From positions 13,950 to 56,339 of the forward strand of contig DYJV01000006.1 in NCBI GenBank assembly GCA_020722945.1: a stretch of DNA of 42,390 bases. The letters run 5' to 3'. The stretch is from Candidatus Methylomirabilis sp. (GTDB lineage: Bacteria > DYJV01). Under the pieces are notes generated by a model, which did not search any database, was not told the origin of the DNA, and saw only the letters and a program-made list of their open reading frames with translations. A program made the position numbers and the translations under genes. Shown here in pieces: positions 24,928 to 34,486 of this stretch. Numbering within the stretch: position 1 is the stretch's first letter; every line of letters starts with the position of its first letter.

Positions 24928-27519
24928 TTAAATTTGGTTAATATCAGAAGTTGGAAGGGCAAGATCTTTCCTTATATAGACTATTTCCCCCTCAGAACCT
25001 GCTATTTTAAAATCAAATTTCTTTACAAATTTTAACATCTTGGTATTTTCGGCAAGAACAGAACCAAAAAAAGTCTTTATTCCTTTACGGGTGGCAATAA
25101 ATATTAATCTCTCCATAAGAACTTTTGCAACACCTTTACCCTGAAAATCATCTGAGACAACTATTGCAAATTCATATTTATCATCATTTGGATAGTAAAC
25201 AAGCCTTATCACTCCAACAATAGAAGTAACGCTATTACTCTTTTGTATTGCAACCAAAGCAATCTCCCTGTCATAATCTATCTGTGTGAAACTCGCAATT
25301 TGCTCATGAGTCAAAACTTTTCTGTAGCTGAAAAATCTGTAATAATTACTCTCTTTTGAGAGAGATGCTATAAAATTAACAAGCATGTCCTCATCTTCAG
25401 GCATAATTGCTCTTATAAGTATTTTTGTGCCGCAATTAAGCAAACATTCAAATTCATAGTTATTTGGATAGGGAGTAATCACAAAATGATTAGGAGCTGC
25501 AATTTCAGATTTTTTTATTTTAACATAAGAATTTAAAGCAAAAAATTCACCATTGCAACATACTAAAGGGTCAATTATAAGCTCATCAATTTCTGCAAAT
25601 TCACTGCTTAAATTGGAAAGTTTTATAAGTATTTCAACTAATTTATCTACTATATTGAGCTCTTTTAGGAAGCTGTATATATTGAAATGTTCTATCAATC
25701 TCTTTGAGAGAAATTCATTGAGTGGTGGCAACATTATAGATACACTCGGATTAATTTTACTATATTGTGTCCCTAACCCAAGAAAAATATATGGTCCAAA
25801 CTCTTTGTCAGTTTTGATACCTGTTTTCAAAACTATTTCAAACTTCTCAATCCTTTTCTCCAAAAATATTGATGAGCTGATACTTCTAATATCATCTTCT
25901 TTCTCCAATATTTTTTTAAGTAGCTTTGGAGTTTCAACTTTCTTACGCTCAATATCAAAAAGATTTTTTAACTGAACAAAATATAGCGGATAACCTATAC
26001 TACCGGCATAAAAAAATATATCCCTCATATTTTCTACAGCTACATTTTTTACTACCGGAATTTGATAAGCCTCCAATAACCTTCTCGTATCTAAAAATGG
26101 GAGTAAATTATTACCATCGAAAAGGTTATTAAGAAGTATCTCCCTTACCAATACAGAGTTAAAACAGAAATCAGAGTTGAAGCTCTTAGGAGTTGATATA
26201 AGCTTTCTAAGTTTAAAACGGTAATTAACACCGTAATAGTAAGCATCTATCCCATACTTTAAATCAAAAAAAATATTTGAGAGTGAGTCTAATCTATGAG
26301 AAAAATCTTCATTCAAACCAAGTAATATAAAGATAATATTTTTTCTATATATGTTCATTTTAGTGATTTGATTTATTATGTAAATAGGGTCAAGATGCCA
26401 GTTTTGATCAATTATAACTATTATACTGTCAACATCCTTTGATTTTAGGAAGACATCAGCAACATTGATAAACTCAACCCCAGTGCAATTACCTGATATG
26501 TCAACAGGATTTTTTAGGTAGCCCGTAAAAGGTATTATATTTTTCAATATTGCAATAGAATCAGAACTTATATCTTTAAGTTCTAAATTTCTGTTTTGAA
26601 GCTCATCAACAGCTATAATCCCTGAGGTAGCAGAATTTGTAATAATAACAAGATTATCACCTTCAGGTATCTTACTATTAGTAAGAATATCTGCTGAAAT
26701 CAACAATTCATTTAATTGGTCGACTTGTATAATCCCTGCTCGTCTAAAAGCATTTTCATAAACTTCAAAACTTCCAACAGGTTCAGAAAATCTTTCAGCA
26801 ATAATTTCGTAACTTTTCCGATTATTCCCACTTTTAAGAGCAATAATAGGTTTTACCCTTGAAGTATGTCTGGCAGAACTGAGAAAATTTTTAACATTCT
26901 TAACTTTTTCAATATAAAGAGCAATAGCTCTTGCATCCTCTTCACCCCAAAGAAAATCTATCAGATCACCAAAATTAACATCAACTATTGTCCCTACATT
27001 TATAATATACTTAAATCCTATACCCTTTTTATCAGCAAAATCAAGTAGCGAAGCCATAGCTGCTCCACTTTGGGAGATAAGAGCTATTTTACCTGTTTTA
27101 GGCATCTTTGGATAGAAAGATAAATTGAGATTCAGCTCAGGTATAATTAACCCTATAGAATCCAAGCCTACAAATCTTACACTGTTTTCTGAAACTATTC
27201 TTTTGATTTCAAGAAGTATAAGTTTGTCTTTATCACTTTTAATCCCGGTAGTTATTATAATGTTTGCAATTTTTGAGAGCTTTAATCGTTTGAGGTAGAA
27301 AATAATTTTACTTATCTCTAATGTAAAAACAACTATATCAAAATTTTTATCAATTTTACTTATTTCGTTAATATCGGAGGAGTGGTGGACTTCACCTTTA
27401 AAACCAAAAGATTTAACATTTTGAAGAAGGAGATTACCCTTACAGAGATCAGAAGATAGATTACCTATTATTAACAGTGAGTTAGGTTTGAATAATTTTT
27501 CAAGGTTTTGAACACTCAT
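24928..27519 (-). CDS. Pat-like protein acetyltransferase: degenerate acyl-CoA synthetase (NDP-forming) plus GNAT domain
   Basis: An 863-residue protein. Residues 1-450 match the CoA-binding and succinyl-CoA-ligase-like domains of ADP-forming acetyl-CoA synthetases, followed by an ATP-grasp-like part (about 450-690; TRRLLEAYQIPVVKNV, GSIGYPLYFVQLK) and a C-terminal GNAT acetyltransferase domain (about 700-850) with motif A in VVSDDFQGKGVAKVLMERL. The catalytic His of the synthetase, normally in SHTG, is missing: the segment reads RFSEPVGSFEVYENAFRRAG. This is the pattern of PatZ/Pat lysine acetyltransferases, in which the synthetase half is non-catalytic and regulatory. Target proteins are often acetyl-CoA synthetases. 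It is a lone gene, convergent with the deaminase gene. Confidence 0.85.
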   Translation of the reverse strand: MSVQNLEKLFKPNSLLIIGNLSSDLCKGNLLLQNVKSFGFKGEVHHSSDINEISKIDKNFDIVVFTLEISKIIFYLKRLKLSKIANIIITTGIKSDKDKLILLEIKRIVSENSVRFVGLDSIGLIIPELNLNLSFYPKMPKTGKIALISQSGAAMASLLDFADKKGIGFKYIINVGTIVDVNFGDLIDFLWGEEDARAIALYIEKVKNVKNFLSSARHTSRVKPIIALKSGNNRKSYEIIAERFSEPVGSFEVYENAFRRAGIIQVDQLNELLISADILTNSKIPEGDNLVIITNSATSGIIAVDELQNRNLELKDISSDSIAILKNIIPFTGYLKNPVDISGNCTGVEFINVADVFLKSKDVDSIIVIIDQNWHLDPIYIINQITKMNIYRKNIIFILLGLNEDFSHRLDSLSNIFFDLKYGIDAYYYGVNYRFKLRKLISTPKSFNSDFCFNSVLVREILLNNLFDGNNLLPFLDTRRLLEAYQIPVVKNVAVENMRDIFFYAGSIGYPLYFVQLKNLFDIERKKVETPKLLKKILEKEDDIRSISSSIFLEKRIEKFEIVLKTGIKTDKEFGPYIFLGLGTQYSKINPSVSIMLPPLNEFLSKRLIEHFNIYSFLKELNIVDKLVEILIKLSNLSSEFAEIDELIIDPLVCCNGEFFALNSYVKIKKSEIAAPNHFVITPYPNNYEFECLLNCGTKILIRAIMPEDEDMLVNFIASLSKESNYYRFFSYRKVLTHEQIASFTQIDYDREIALVAIQKSNSVTSIVGVIRLVYYPNDDKYEFAIVVSDDFQGKGVAKVLMERLIFIATRKGIKTFFGSVLAENTKMLKFVKKFDFKIAGSEGEIVYIRKDLALPTSDINQI

Positions 27520-27577
27520 TTTCTATAAAATTTTTATTGACAATTTTAAAATTTTTCTATATCAGAGTTACTTCAAT

Positions 27578-27650
27578 GCCGGGTTAGCTCAGTCGGTAGA
27601 GCAGGGGACTGAAAATCCCCGTGTCCTTGGTTCAATTCCGAGACCCGGCA
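27578..27650 (+). tRNA. tRNA-Phe (anticodon GAA)
   Basis: A 73-base cloverleaf: 7-bp acceptor stem GCCGGGT/ACCCGGC, D arm GCTC/GAGC, anticodon stem GGGGA/TCCCC with loop CTGAAAA (anticodon GAA at 27611-27613), a 5-base variable loop, T arm CTTGG-TTCAATT-CCGAG and discriminator A. The CCA end is not encoded; TTTTT follows and may end transcription. All stems pair fully. Confidence 0.97.
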
Positions 27651-27814
27651 TTTTTCTAATTTATTTTCCCCTATCTGTCAACTTTTATTTTACTATTAAT
27701 ACCAATATTATCAAATTGTCACTTATCCCCTTTATTATAAATCTTTATATATTATATAATTTTAATCTTCAAAATTTCAAGGAGTATAGAGCTGGGGCAA
27801 CTGAACACATTTTA

Positions 27815-28020
27815 TAAAATGATAAATGTTGAATTGAGAATTATGAATTTAGAATTTAAAATATTGCTAACCAATGTAAATTCCCCTCTATGGAGGGGTG
27901 GGCAGCTAAGCTGGACGGGGTGGTTGTTCTTTTCTTTTATCTCTGTGTCTTCTTTTTCTGTTTTTAATTTTTGTTTTTATCTTTCCTTGAGCCTTACACA
28001 CTTCAACCTTTAACCTATTT
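27815..28020. repeat. Patch of degenerate interspersed repeats
   Basis: Several repeat-like pieces sit side by side in a gene-free stretch. GAATTGAGAATTATGAATTTAG lies at about 27833; CCCCTC-TATG-GAGGGG, a 6-bp hairpin, lies at about 27883-27898, followed by CAGC-TAA-GCTG and GACGGGGTGGTT, bounded by AACCA and TGGTT. Then come pyrimidine-rich TCTCTGTGTCTTC and CCTTGAGCC...CAACCTTTAACC. Pieces of this style recur in many bacterial genomes as short dispersed repeats. The local GC content stands out against the surroundings. The open frame across it (64 codons) is not protein-like. The rest of 27651-28288 shows nothing I can name. Confidence 0.4.
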
Positions 28021-28288
28021 TTAGAGTGTATCATTACAATTTAAATTTTAAACATTGAAATTGTTTTAATTGAAAAAAATAGAATTAAAATAGATGGTTA
28101 TTAAATCTCACCTATACACTACAAATTATTGAGACTTCAATAAAAGATAATATTAGAGAGCTCTTTTTGTTTAAAATGCTCTTAAAAATTGAAATCAAGT
28201 AACCAAGAAGTGAATATACAACAATCTTACTCTTTCGCTGTATATTTTTTAGAAAGAAATATAATTTATATTACATTACCTCAAATAA

Positions 28289-28316
28289 AATAAAGCGGGG
28301 AAACCCCCGCTTTATT
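28289..28316 (-). terminator. Rho-independent terminator after glnA
   Basis: Stem AATAAAGCGGGG (28289-28300) against CCCCGCTTTATT (28305-28316) with the loop AAAC. On the minus strand the hairpin starts 13 bases after the glnA stop and the descending arm runs into TTTATTTTATTT. GC-rich core and T-rich tail make it a clear intrinsic terminator. Confidence 0.92.
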
Positions 28317-28328
28317 CATATTAAAATA

Positions 28329-29741
28329 TTAAATATCGTAATAAAGCTCAAATTCGTGTGGATGAGGTCTCATTCTCATAGGATCAACCTCTTTTGTTCT
28401 CTTATAGCTTATCCAGTCAGTAATTACTCTCTCTGTAAAAACATCACCTTTTAACAAGAATGCATGATCTTTCTCCAAGGCACAAAGTGCTTCATCAAGT
28501 GATCCAGGAGTAGATGGAACACCCACAAGCTCCTCTGGAGATAATGAATAGATATCTTTATCAAGAGGCTGTCCCGGATCAATTTTGTTCTCAATACCAT
28601 CAATACCTGCCATCAGCATTGCAGCAAACGCTAAATAGCCATTACATGAAGGATCAGGGAATCTGACTTCTATTCTCTTTGCTTTTTCACTCATTGAATA
28701 CATAGGGATTCTAATTGATGCACTTCTATTTCTGCTTGAATATGCAAGATTTACAGGAGCCTCATAACCAGGAACAAGTCTCTTGTATGAGTTAGTAGTA
28801 GGATTAGTAAGGGCACAAAGAGCAGCAGCATGCTTGAGTATCCCACCTATATACCATAATGCTTCTTTGCTCAATCCACCATAGCCGTTGCCTGCAAAGA
28901 TGTTCTTACCATTTTTCCATATAGATTGGTGAACATGCATACCACTTCCATTATCACCAAAGAGTGGTTTGGGCATAAAAGTAACAGTTCTTTCATTTCT
29001 GAAAGCAACATTTTTTATGATATATTTAAACCACATAAGGTTGTCACCCATTTCAAGAAGTTTAGCAAATCTAAGATCTATTTCAGCCTGACCTGCTGTT
29101 GCAACTTCGTGGTGCTGACATTCAACATGCATCCCAATTCTCTCCATCTCCATAACCATTTCGTTTCTTAGATCATTTAGGCTATCTGTTGGAGGCACAG
29201 GGAAATAACCCTCTTTATATCTTGGCTTGTAACCAAGGTTTGGAGCTTCATCCTTTGCAGTATTCCATTTACCCTCTATTGAATCTATCTGATAAAATCC
29301 CTGATTCTGTGTAGTAATAAATCTTACATCATCAAATATAAAAAACTCTGCTTCAGGACCAAAATATGCAGTATCACCTATCCCTGTTGATTTGAGATAA
29401 CTGTCAGCTTTTTTAGCTATTGAACGAGGATCCTTCTCATAAGGCTCTCTTGTAATAGGATCAACTATATCACATATCAAACTTAAAGTCTGTGCCTCGG
29501 GAAAAGGGTCGATTTTAGCAGTTTTGGGATCAGGGATAACAAGCATATCACTTGCATGTATAGGCTGCCAACCACGAATACTTGAGCCATCAAATCCATG
29601 TCCATCATCAAAAAATCCTTCGTCAACCTCTGATAGAGGGATAGTAAAATGTTGCCACATACCTACAAAATCTGTAAATTTTAGGTCTACCATCTTTACA
29701 TCATTCTCTTTTGCAAAATTTATTACTTCTTTTGGTGTCAT
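28329..29741 (-). CDS. glnA: Type I glutamine synthetase
   Basis: A 470-residue GS-I subunit (dodecamer), making glutamine from glutamate, ammonia and ATP. Signatures are [13 protein letters not shown] near the N-terminus, PEAEFFIFD (metal ligands), [16 protein letters not shown], the ATP loop [23 protein letters not shown] and [10 protein letters not shown]. The adenylylation region is present with Tyr398 in DIYSLSPEE, so it is a GS-I-beta type that can be controlled by GlnE. It lies 45 bp after glnB on the same strand and should share the sigma-54 promoter before glnB. Confidence 0.97.
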   Translation of the reverse strand: MTPKEVINFAKENDVKMVDLKFTDFVGMWQHFTIPLSEVDEGFFDDGHGFDGSSIRGWQPIHASDMLVIPDPKTAKIDPFPEAQTLSLICDIVDPITREPYEKDPRSIAKKADSYLKSTGIGDTAYFGPEAEFFIFDDVRFITTQNQGFYQIDSIEGKWNTAKDEAPNLGYKPRYKEGYFPVPPTDSLNDLRNEMVMEMERIGMHVECQHHEVATAGQAEIDLRFAKLLEMGDNLMWFKYIIKNVAFRNERTVTFMPKPLFGDNGSGMHVHQSIWKNGKNIFAGNGYGGLSKEALWYIGGILKHAAALCALTNPTTNSYKRLVPGYEAPVNLAYSSRNRSASIRIPMYSMSEKAKRIEVRFPDPSCNGYLAFAAMLMAGIDGIENKIDPGQPLDKDIYSLSPEELVGVPSTPGSLDEALCALEKDHAFLLKGDVFTERVITDWISYKRTKEVDPMRMRPHPHEFELYYDI

Positions 29742-29786
29742 AAAACACTCCTCCTTTTTTACTTTTATATCTTTATATTTAAGAAT

Positions 29787-30179
<393 letters not shown>

Positions 30180-30200
30180 TGATAAAAATCAAAGATTTTA

Positions 30201-30234
30201 GTATCAAACTGTAACTATAAAAATATAGTGATAC
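30201..30234. promoter_or_regulatory. Inverted repeat upstream of the sigma-54 promoter
   Basis: Arms GTATCA (30201-30206) and TGATAC (30229-30234) enclose an inner CTATA-AAAA-TATAG. It lies 22-55 bases upstream of the -24 box, where an activator or bending protein could bind. It does not match the enteric NtrC consensus (TGCAC-N-GTGCA), so its role is open. The rest of the gap 30235-30492 is AT-rich, with a small repeat AACTT-GG-AAGTT near 30469 and no gene. Confidence 0.3.
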
Positions 30235-30492
30235 AAAAATGGATTTTTAAAAAATAAAAGATAGACAAATTTAGTTGTTAATATATAAAAAACTTATTTT
30301 TTACAAGATTAAAAAATTATTAAGGGGTAAATGTGAGGAGAAAAAATTTAGATATACAGAGCTACACAAAATTCAAGCAAATTATAAAGAGAAAAAAGAT
30401 TAAAAGTAATATCTAAAAATAAAAACAATTATGTATCGACAAAACATTTTTGTTTTATTTTAGGTGGAACTTGGAAGTTGGAAATGAAATAT

Positions 30493-31536
30493 CTATAAAA
30501 AAGTTGGAATAGCAGTTAATCCTGTATGCTCAGGCAATCCAAACAAAATATTCATATTTTGAATAGCCTGCCCAGATGCACCTTTGACAATATTATCTAT
30601 AACAGAGACAACTATTAACTTTTTAGATTCAGGGATATACAAAAACCCTATAAAGCAGAAGTTGGATGCTTTAACATATGCAGTAGAGGGGGTCTCACCC
30701 TTAGGCATAATTTTTACAAAATAATCATTTTTGTAAGTATCAATATATAGTTGGGACAATTTATCAGATGAGAGTGAATCATCGAGAGTATCTATATACA
30801 AAGTTGAGAGGATACCTCTATTTATAGGGAGAAGATGGGGCGTAAAAGTAACTTTAAGCGGACTATTGTAAATCTCTGTAAGTTTCTCTTCTATTTCTGG
30901 CTGATGTCTGTGCTTCCCAACAGAGTAAGCTGAAAAGTTGTCATACACTTCTGTAAATAGCGTTTTGAGGGAAGGATTTCTCCCAGCACCAGTAACACCA
31001 GATTTGGAATCAACTATTATATTGGGTGATATTTTAATCTTCTCTTTCAAAATAGGATAAAGAGCAAGTATTGCACTCGTGGGGTAACAACCCGGGTTTG
31101 CAATTACTTTGGCATCTTTTATCTTATCCCTAAAAACTTCAGGCAAGCCATAAACAGCATTAGCTGAAATATCTTTACATATATGTTCACAGTAAAATTT
31201 TTCGTAGGTTTCGATGTTAGAAAATCTGAAATCTGCACTAAGATCAATTATTTTGACACTAAAGTTATTGAGCTGTGAAATTATCTCCATAGATGCTTTA
31301 TGCGGTAATGCCGAGAAAACAACATCACTCTTTGCTGCTATCTTCTCTATATCGAGCTGTTCAAAAGATATTGGGGGGATAGCATTAAGTGATGGGTAAA
31401 GGCTCTGAATAGAAACATTATCGTTTGATCTTGATACAATTGAAGATATCTCTACATTGGGATGTAAATGCAACAGCCTGACAAGCTCAAGACCTGTATA
31501 CCCTGTTGCTCCGATAATAGATGCGTTTATTTTCAT
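30493..31536 (-). CDS. argC: N-acetyl-gamma-glutamyl-phosphate reductase
   Basis: A 347-residue NADPH-dependent enzyme of arginine synthesis that reduces N-acetylglutamyl phosphate to the semialdehyde. The NADP site is at the N-terminus (ASIIGATGYTGLELVRLL), the catalytic cysteine is Cys150 in VIANPGCYPTSA, and the substrate region KSGVTGAGRNPS and HRHQPEIEE follow. Length and motifs fit ArgC of about 345 residues. It follows rpsI by 49 bp, but a strong terminator lies between them, so argC is probably transcribed separately or at a reduced level from the ribosomal promoter. Confidence 0.96.
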   Translation of the reverse strand: MKINASIIGATGYTGLELVRLLHLHPNVEISSIVSRSNDNVSIQSLYPSLNAIPPISFEQLDIEKIAAKSDVVFSALPHKASMEIISQLNNFSVKIIDLSADFRFSNIETYEKFYCEHICKDISANAVYGLPEVFRDKIKDAKVIANPGCYPTSAILALYPILKEKIKISPNIIVDSKSGVTGAGRNPSLKTLFTEVYDNFSAYSVGKHRHQPEIEEKLTEIYNSPLKVTFTPHLLPINRGILSTLYIDTLDDSLSSDKLSQLYIDTYKNDYFVKIMPKGETPSTAYVKASNFCFIGFLYIPESKKLIVVSVIDNIVKGASGQAIQNMNILFGLPEHTGLTAIPTFL

Positions 31537-31549
31537 TTGAATTAAAGAG

Positions 31550-31578
31550 AAAAGATACAGATATGCTCTGTATCTTTT
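31550..31578 (-). terminator. Rho-independent terminator after rplM-rpsI
   Basis: A perfect 12-bp stem AAAAGATACAGA (31550-31561) against TCTGTATCTTTT (31567-31578), with a 5-base loop, lies directly after the rpsI stop. Read on the minus strand it is followed by TTTTCTCTTT. It is placed between rpsI and argC and ends only 14 bases before the argC ATG, so attenuation of argC is possible. Confidence 0.85.
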
Positions 31579-31585
31579 GGAATTT

Positions 31586-31975
31586 TTATCTTTTAGAAAA
31601 TTGAGGACTTTTTCTTGCTTTCTTTTTACCGTATTTTTTTCGCTCTACAACTCTCGGATCTCTTGTAAGAAAACCAGCTTTTTTGAGAGTAGTTCTTAGG
31701 TCTGAATTAAACACAACAAGTGCTTTTGAGATCCCATGTCTTATCGCTCCTGCTTGTCCTGAAAGACCGCCACCGTAAACTTTTATGTCAAGATCAAATT
31801 TGCCGCTTGATTCAACCATTTTTAAAGGCTGGTTTATTATCATTTTTAAAGTATCTCTCGGAATATACTCCTCTATTTTTCTACCATTTATACTTATTTC
31901 ACCACTACCTTGTTTAAGCCATACTCTTGCGACAGCACTTTTTCTTTTACCAGTTGCATAAAATTTTGTTGCCAT
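31586..31975 (-). CDS. rpsI: 30S ribosomal protein S9
   Basis: A 129-residue ribosomal protein. Family features are [27 protein letters not shown] at the N-terminus, [19 protein letters not shown] in the middle and the basic C-terminal tail ending [11 protein letters not shown], which reaches the P-site tRNA. It is 17 bp downstream of rplM, the normal bacterial arrangement. Confidence 0.98.
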   Translation of the reverse strand: MATKFYATGKRKSAVARVWLKQGSGEISINGRKIEEYIPRDTLKMIINQPLKMVESSGKFDLDIKVYGGGLSGQAGAIRHGISKALVVFNSDLRTTLKKAGFLTRDPRVVERKKYGKKKARKSPQFSKR

Positions 31976-31992
31976 TAAAAGACTCCTTTAAA

Positions 31993-32421
31993 TTAAATTT
32001 CTAATTTTTCTGGTTGTTGTGCTGAGTGAGGGTGTTCTGTCCCTTTGTAAATTTTAAGCTTACTTAACATATCTCTGCTTAATTTATTTTTGGGCAACAT
32101 CCCTTTTACAGCTTTTCGAAGAATCTCTTCAGGATTTTTATCTAAAAGCTTACTCGCTGTTATCTTTTTGATCCCACCTGTAAACCCTGTATGTGAATAG
32201 TAAACTTTATCTTGAAATTTTTTACCTGTAAGATTTATCTTGTCTGCATTAACAACTACAACAAAATCACCCGTATCAACATGAGGCGTATAAATTGGCT
32301 TACTCTTCCCGCTAAGTATGGTAGCAAGCTTAGATGCAACTCTTCCAAGAACTTTATTCTCCACATCTAATATCCACCATTTTTTCTCTACACTCTCTTT
32401 TTTTGCCATAAAAGTCTTCAT
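31993..32421 (-). CDS. rplM: 50S ribosomal protein L13
   Basis: A 142-residue ribosomal protein that starts MKTFMAKKE and shows the L13 features [48 protein letters not shown] and [36 protein letters not shown]. First gene of the rplM-rpsI pair. GAGGGAG stands ten bases before the ATG. Confidence 0.98.
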   Translation of the reverse strand: MKTFMAKKESVEKKWWILDVENKVLGRVASKLATILSGKSKPIYTPHVDTGDFVVVVNADKINLTGKKFQDKVYYSHTGFTGGIKKITASKLLDKNPEEILRKAVKGMLPKNKLSRDMLSKLKIYKGTEHPHSAQQPEKLEI

Positions 32422-32468
32422 CTTAAAGAAACTCCCTCTATAAAATTCTGAAAATAGAAGAAGGCTTT

Positions 32469-32492
32469 ATTATAACGCACTACAAAAGTCAA
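32469..32492 (-). promoter_or_regulatory. Candidate promoter of rplM-rpsI
   Basis: In the 78-bp gap after bcp the minus strand holds a perfect TATAAT (32474-32469), about 48 bases before the rplM ATG. TTGACT (32492-32487) lies 12 bases before it, closer than the usual 17, so the -35 contact is uncertain. Confidence 0.4.
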
Positions 32493-32499
32493 GTATTTT

Positions 32500-32973
32500 T
32501 TATAGATTAAGGTCATTTATTATTTTATCAACATGTCCCCTTGCTTTTACATTTCTCCATATCTTCAAAATTGTCCCATCAGGATTAATCGCATAAGTAG
32601 TTCTTATAACTCCTTCTATTGTTTTGCCATACATTTTTTTCTCTCCATAAGCACCATAATTTTTCATAACATTTTTTTCTGAGTCACTCAAAAGATAAAA
32701 ATTAAGAAGATGATTCTCTTTAAATTTTTTGTGACTTCCAACAGAATCGGGACTAACTCCCACAACTATACATTTTGATGTAAGCCTATTGATATTATCT
32801 CTAAAATCACAAGCTTCTGTGGTGCATCCGGGGGTATTATCCTTTGGATAAAAATATAAAATAACTATCTTCCCCTGATTTAAAAAATCTCCCAAAGAAA
32901 AATCTTTCTCCTCCCCTGATGGAGACAACCCTGACAATGAAAAAACTGATGCTCTATCACCTTCGTTCAACAT
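32500..32973 (-). CDS. bcp: Thioredoxin-dependent thiol peroxidase (peroxiredoxin Q/Bcp)
   Basis: A 157-residue cytosolic peroxiredoxin that reduces hydrogen and organic peroxides. The peroxidatic Cys50 is in PKDNTPGCTTEACDFRD, with the resolving Cys55 five residues later, the mark of the PrxQ/Bcp group. GVSPDSVGSHKKFKENHLLNFYLLSD and the late Arg in IRTTYAINPDG complete the active-site frame. AAGGGGGG stands before the ATG. It precedes rplM on the same strand, but a promoter is likely between them. Confidence 0.95.
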   Translation of the reverse strand: MLNEGDRASVFSLSGLSPSGEEKDFSLGDFLNQGKIVILYFYPKDNTPGCTTEACDFRDNINRLTSKCIVVGVSPDSVGSHKKFKENHLLNFYLLSDSEKNVMKNYGAYGEKKMYGKTIEGVIRTTYAINPDGTILKIWRNVKARGHVDKIINDLNL

Positions 32974-33006
32974 CTTACCCCCCTTTTAAAGTTTATTTAG
33001 AAAATT

Positions 33007-33972
33007 TTAATAATCTCGTCCCTTTCCAGAATCAGTAATATCAAGTAAATCAAATGGATAAGGATTAAAAAAAGTTTGCTTGAGTATATACTCATTGCTA
33101 CTTCTCACAGCATACGAATAGAGAAGTGCTGATAAAACCGAAAGAGGAGCTTTCCTCTTTTTGAAGTTATCAAGTAGTTGGAAAAAATACTCTTTTTCAG
33201 AGGATGTCAAAATATCTTTAAAAAACCCATAAATATGGACAATACTATTAATGGTGGTAGATATACGCCATTGACTCTTTATTAAAATAAATAGAAGATC
33301 CTGATAAGCTTCAAAAACATTATCAAAATTAGATGCAACTACTTTACCAAGCTTCCTCATTATTGACTCATTTATTGCAAGAAATAAGAATTTATTTTCT
33401 GATTGAAACTCTATAAGCTCTTTAATAATTTTGCGTTTCTTTATCTCTTTAAATTTTGCAAGTATAAAAATAGATATTAGGAATTTCTCTCTTATTTTAA
33501 AGTTGGACAACCTTGCTTCAGATTCAATAGGTAAATATGGGTAAAACTCCTTTACCTTCTCTGCAAAAAATCCATCTGTTTTGCCACAAGGTGCATAGAC
33601 ACCTACCCTATTTTTAGTGTAATATTTTGCACTCCCTAATCCACAGCTTGGTGAAGACTCTTTTAGAATAAATCCATCACTATCTTTAAAAAGAGGAAGC
33701 ATCTTTTGAGTATAATCTTCTATCTCTTTTGTAAAAAATCTATCACTATTTGGCTGAAAAAGATGTTTACGGTTATCAAAATATATCACTCTCAAAGGTG
33801 CTCTTGGAATCCCAAGCCCTATTTCAAATTCAGGACAAACAACTTGAAAGTTGACAAAAGGTTTCAGTCTTTCAATAAAATCATTGTTTATTATCTGAGC
33901 ATCATATCTGCAAGGTGAAAATGTGAGGCATTTGCTGATAGTAATAATTGGTTTAGAAAACTTATCCTTCAT
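33007..33972 (-). CDS. DUF523 and DUF1722 domain protein (YbgA-type)
   Basis: A 321-residue two-domain protein. The DUF523 domain (1-150) has conserved cysteines in SKCLTFSPCRYD, VVCPEFEIGLGIPR and ESSPSCGLGSAKYY, suggesting a metal or Fe-S site. DUF1722 (about 190-310) is the helical domain found in E. coli YbgA, here with KFLFLAINESIMRKLGKVVAS and the terminal PYPFDLL. Fusions of these two domains are common, often near photolyase or redox genes, but the function is not settled. It lies 33 bp before bcp on the same strand. Confidence 0.85.
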   Translation of the reverse strand: MKDKFSKPIITISKCLTFSPCRYDAQIINNDFIERLKPFVNFQVVCPEFEIGLGIPRAPLRVIYFDNRKHLFQPNSDRFFTKEIEDYTQKMLPLFKDSDGFILKESSPSCGLGSAKYYTKNRVGVYAPCGKTDGFFAEKVKEFYPYLPIESEARLSNFKIREKFLISIFILAKFKEIKKRKIIKELIEFQSENKFLFLAINESIMRKLGKVVASNFDNVFEAYQDLLFILIKSQWRISTTINSIVHIYGFFKDILTSSEKEYFFQLLDNFKKRKAPLSVLSALLYSYAVRSSNEYILKQTFFNPYPFDLLDITDSGKGRDY

Positions 33973-34110
33973 AATTTTTCTAAATATTATAAATTCTAAT
34001 AAAAATCAATACGATGACCCCTCTATAAAATTAAATAAAAATAATATTATTGACCATAATTTTACCAAATGTTATTTTTAAAAATCTTATTTATGAATGG
34101 GGAGAAAAAT

Positions 34111-34476
34111 TTGAGAGCTTTACTAATAATTGCTCACGGTAGCAGAAGAGAGGATGCTAACAACGAAATCAGAGAGCTTGCCAAAAAACTCAAAGATAGT
34201 GTTACCAATTTTGATTTTGTAGATTATGGGTTCCTTGAAATAGCCCAACCTTCAATAGAGCAGCAACTATTGATATTATGTTCCAATCAATCCATTTCAG
34301 ATATCTATATATTCCCATACTTCCTCACCGCTGGCAACCACATAACCAAAGATATCCCTGAGATTATAAATAGTGTAAGAAAGCAATTTAGTGTTAAAAA
34401 TATTATAATTACAGATTATCTCGGGAAAGATGAGCAGTTAAAAAATTTTATCCTCAATATGTTAACTAAAATTTAA
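34111..34476 (+). CDS. CbiX/SirB-type sirohydrochlorin chelatase, small form
   Basis: A 121-residue single-domain chelatase that inserts cobalt or iron into sirohydrochlorin for cobalamin or siroheme. The metal-binding histidines are His9 (LLIIAHGSR) and His77 (FLTAGNHITKDIP), and QPSIEQ and IYIFPYFL are family segments. The start is a TTG at 34111, six bases after TGGGGAG, giving the usual MRALLIIAHGS; upstream ATG codons at 34069 and 34093 have no ribosome site. The short form is the archaeal/bacterial CbiX-S type, which acts as a dimer. It is 10 bp upstream of the epimerase gene. Co2+ or Fe2+ cannot be decided from the sequence. Confidence 0.87.
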   Translation: MRALLIIAHGSRREDANNEIRELAKKLKDSVTNFDFVDYGFLEIAQPSIEQQLLILCSNQSISDIYIFPYFLTAGNHITKDIPEIINSVRKQFSVKNIIITDYLGKDEQLKNFILNMLTKI

Positions 34477-34486
34477 GGAGACTATT

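Noticed and set aside
25553-25975. 140-codon ORF on the plus strand opposite the Pat-like gene
   Set aside because: Shadow frame; Ser/Ile/Leu-rich product, no ribosome site, no family match.
27819-28013. 64-codon ORF after tRNA-Phe
   Set aside because: Its product (with NSPLWRGGQLSWTGW) is the translation of the degenerate repeat patch, not a protein-like sequence.
30441-30456. AAAACA-TTTT-TGTTTT hairpin as the argC terminator
   Set aside because: The stem is short and AT-rich, and its T run is on the plus strand, opposite to argC.
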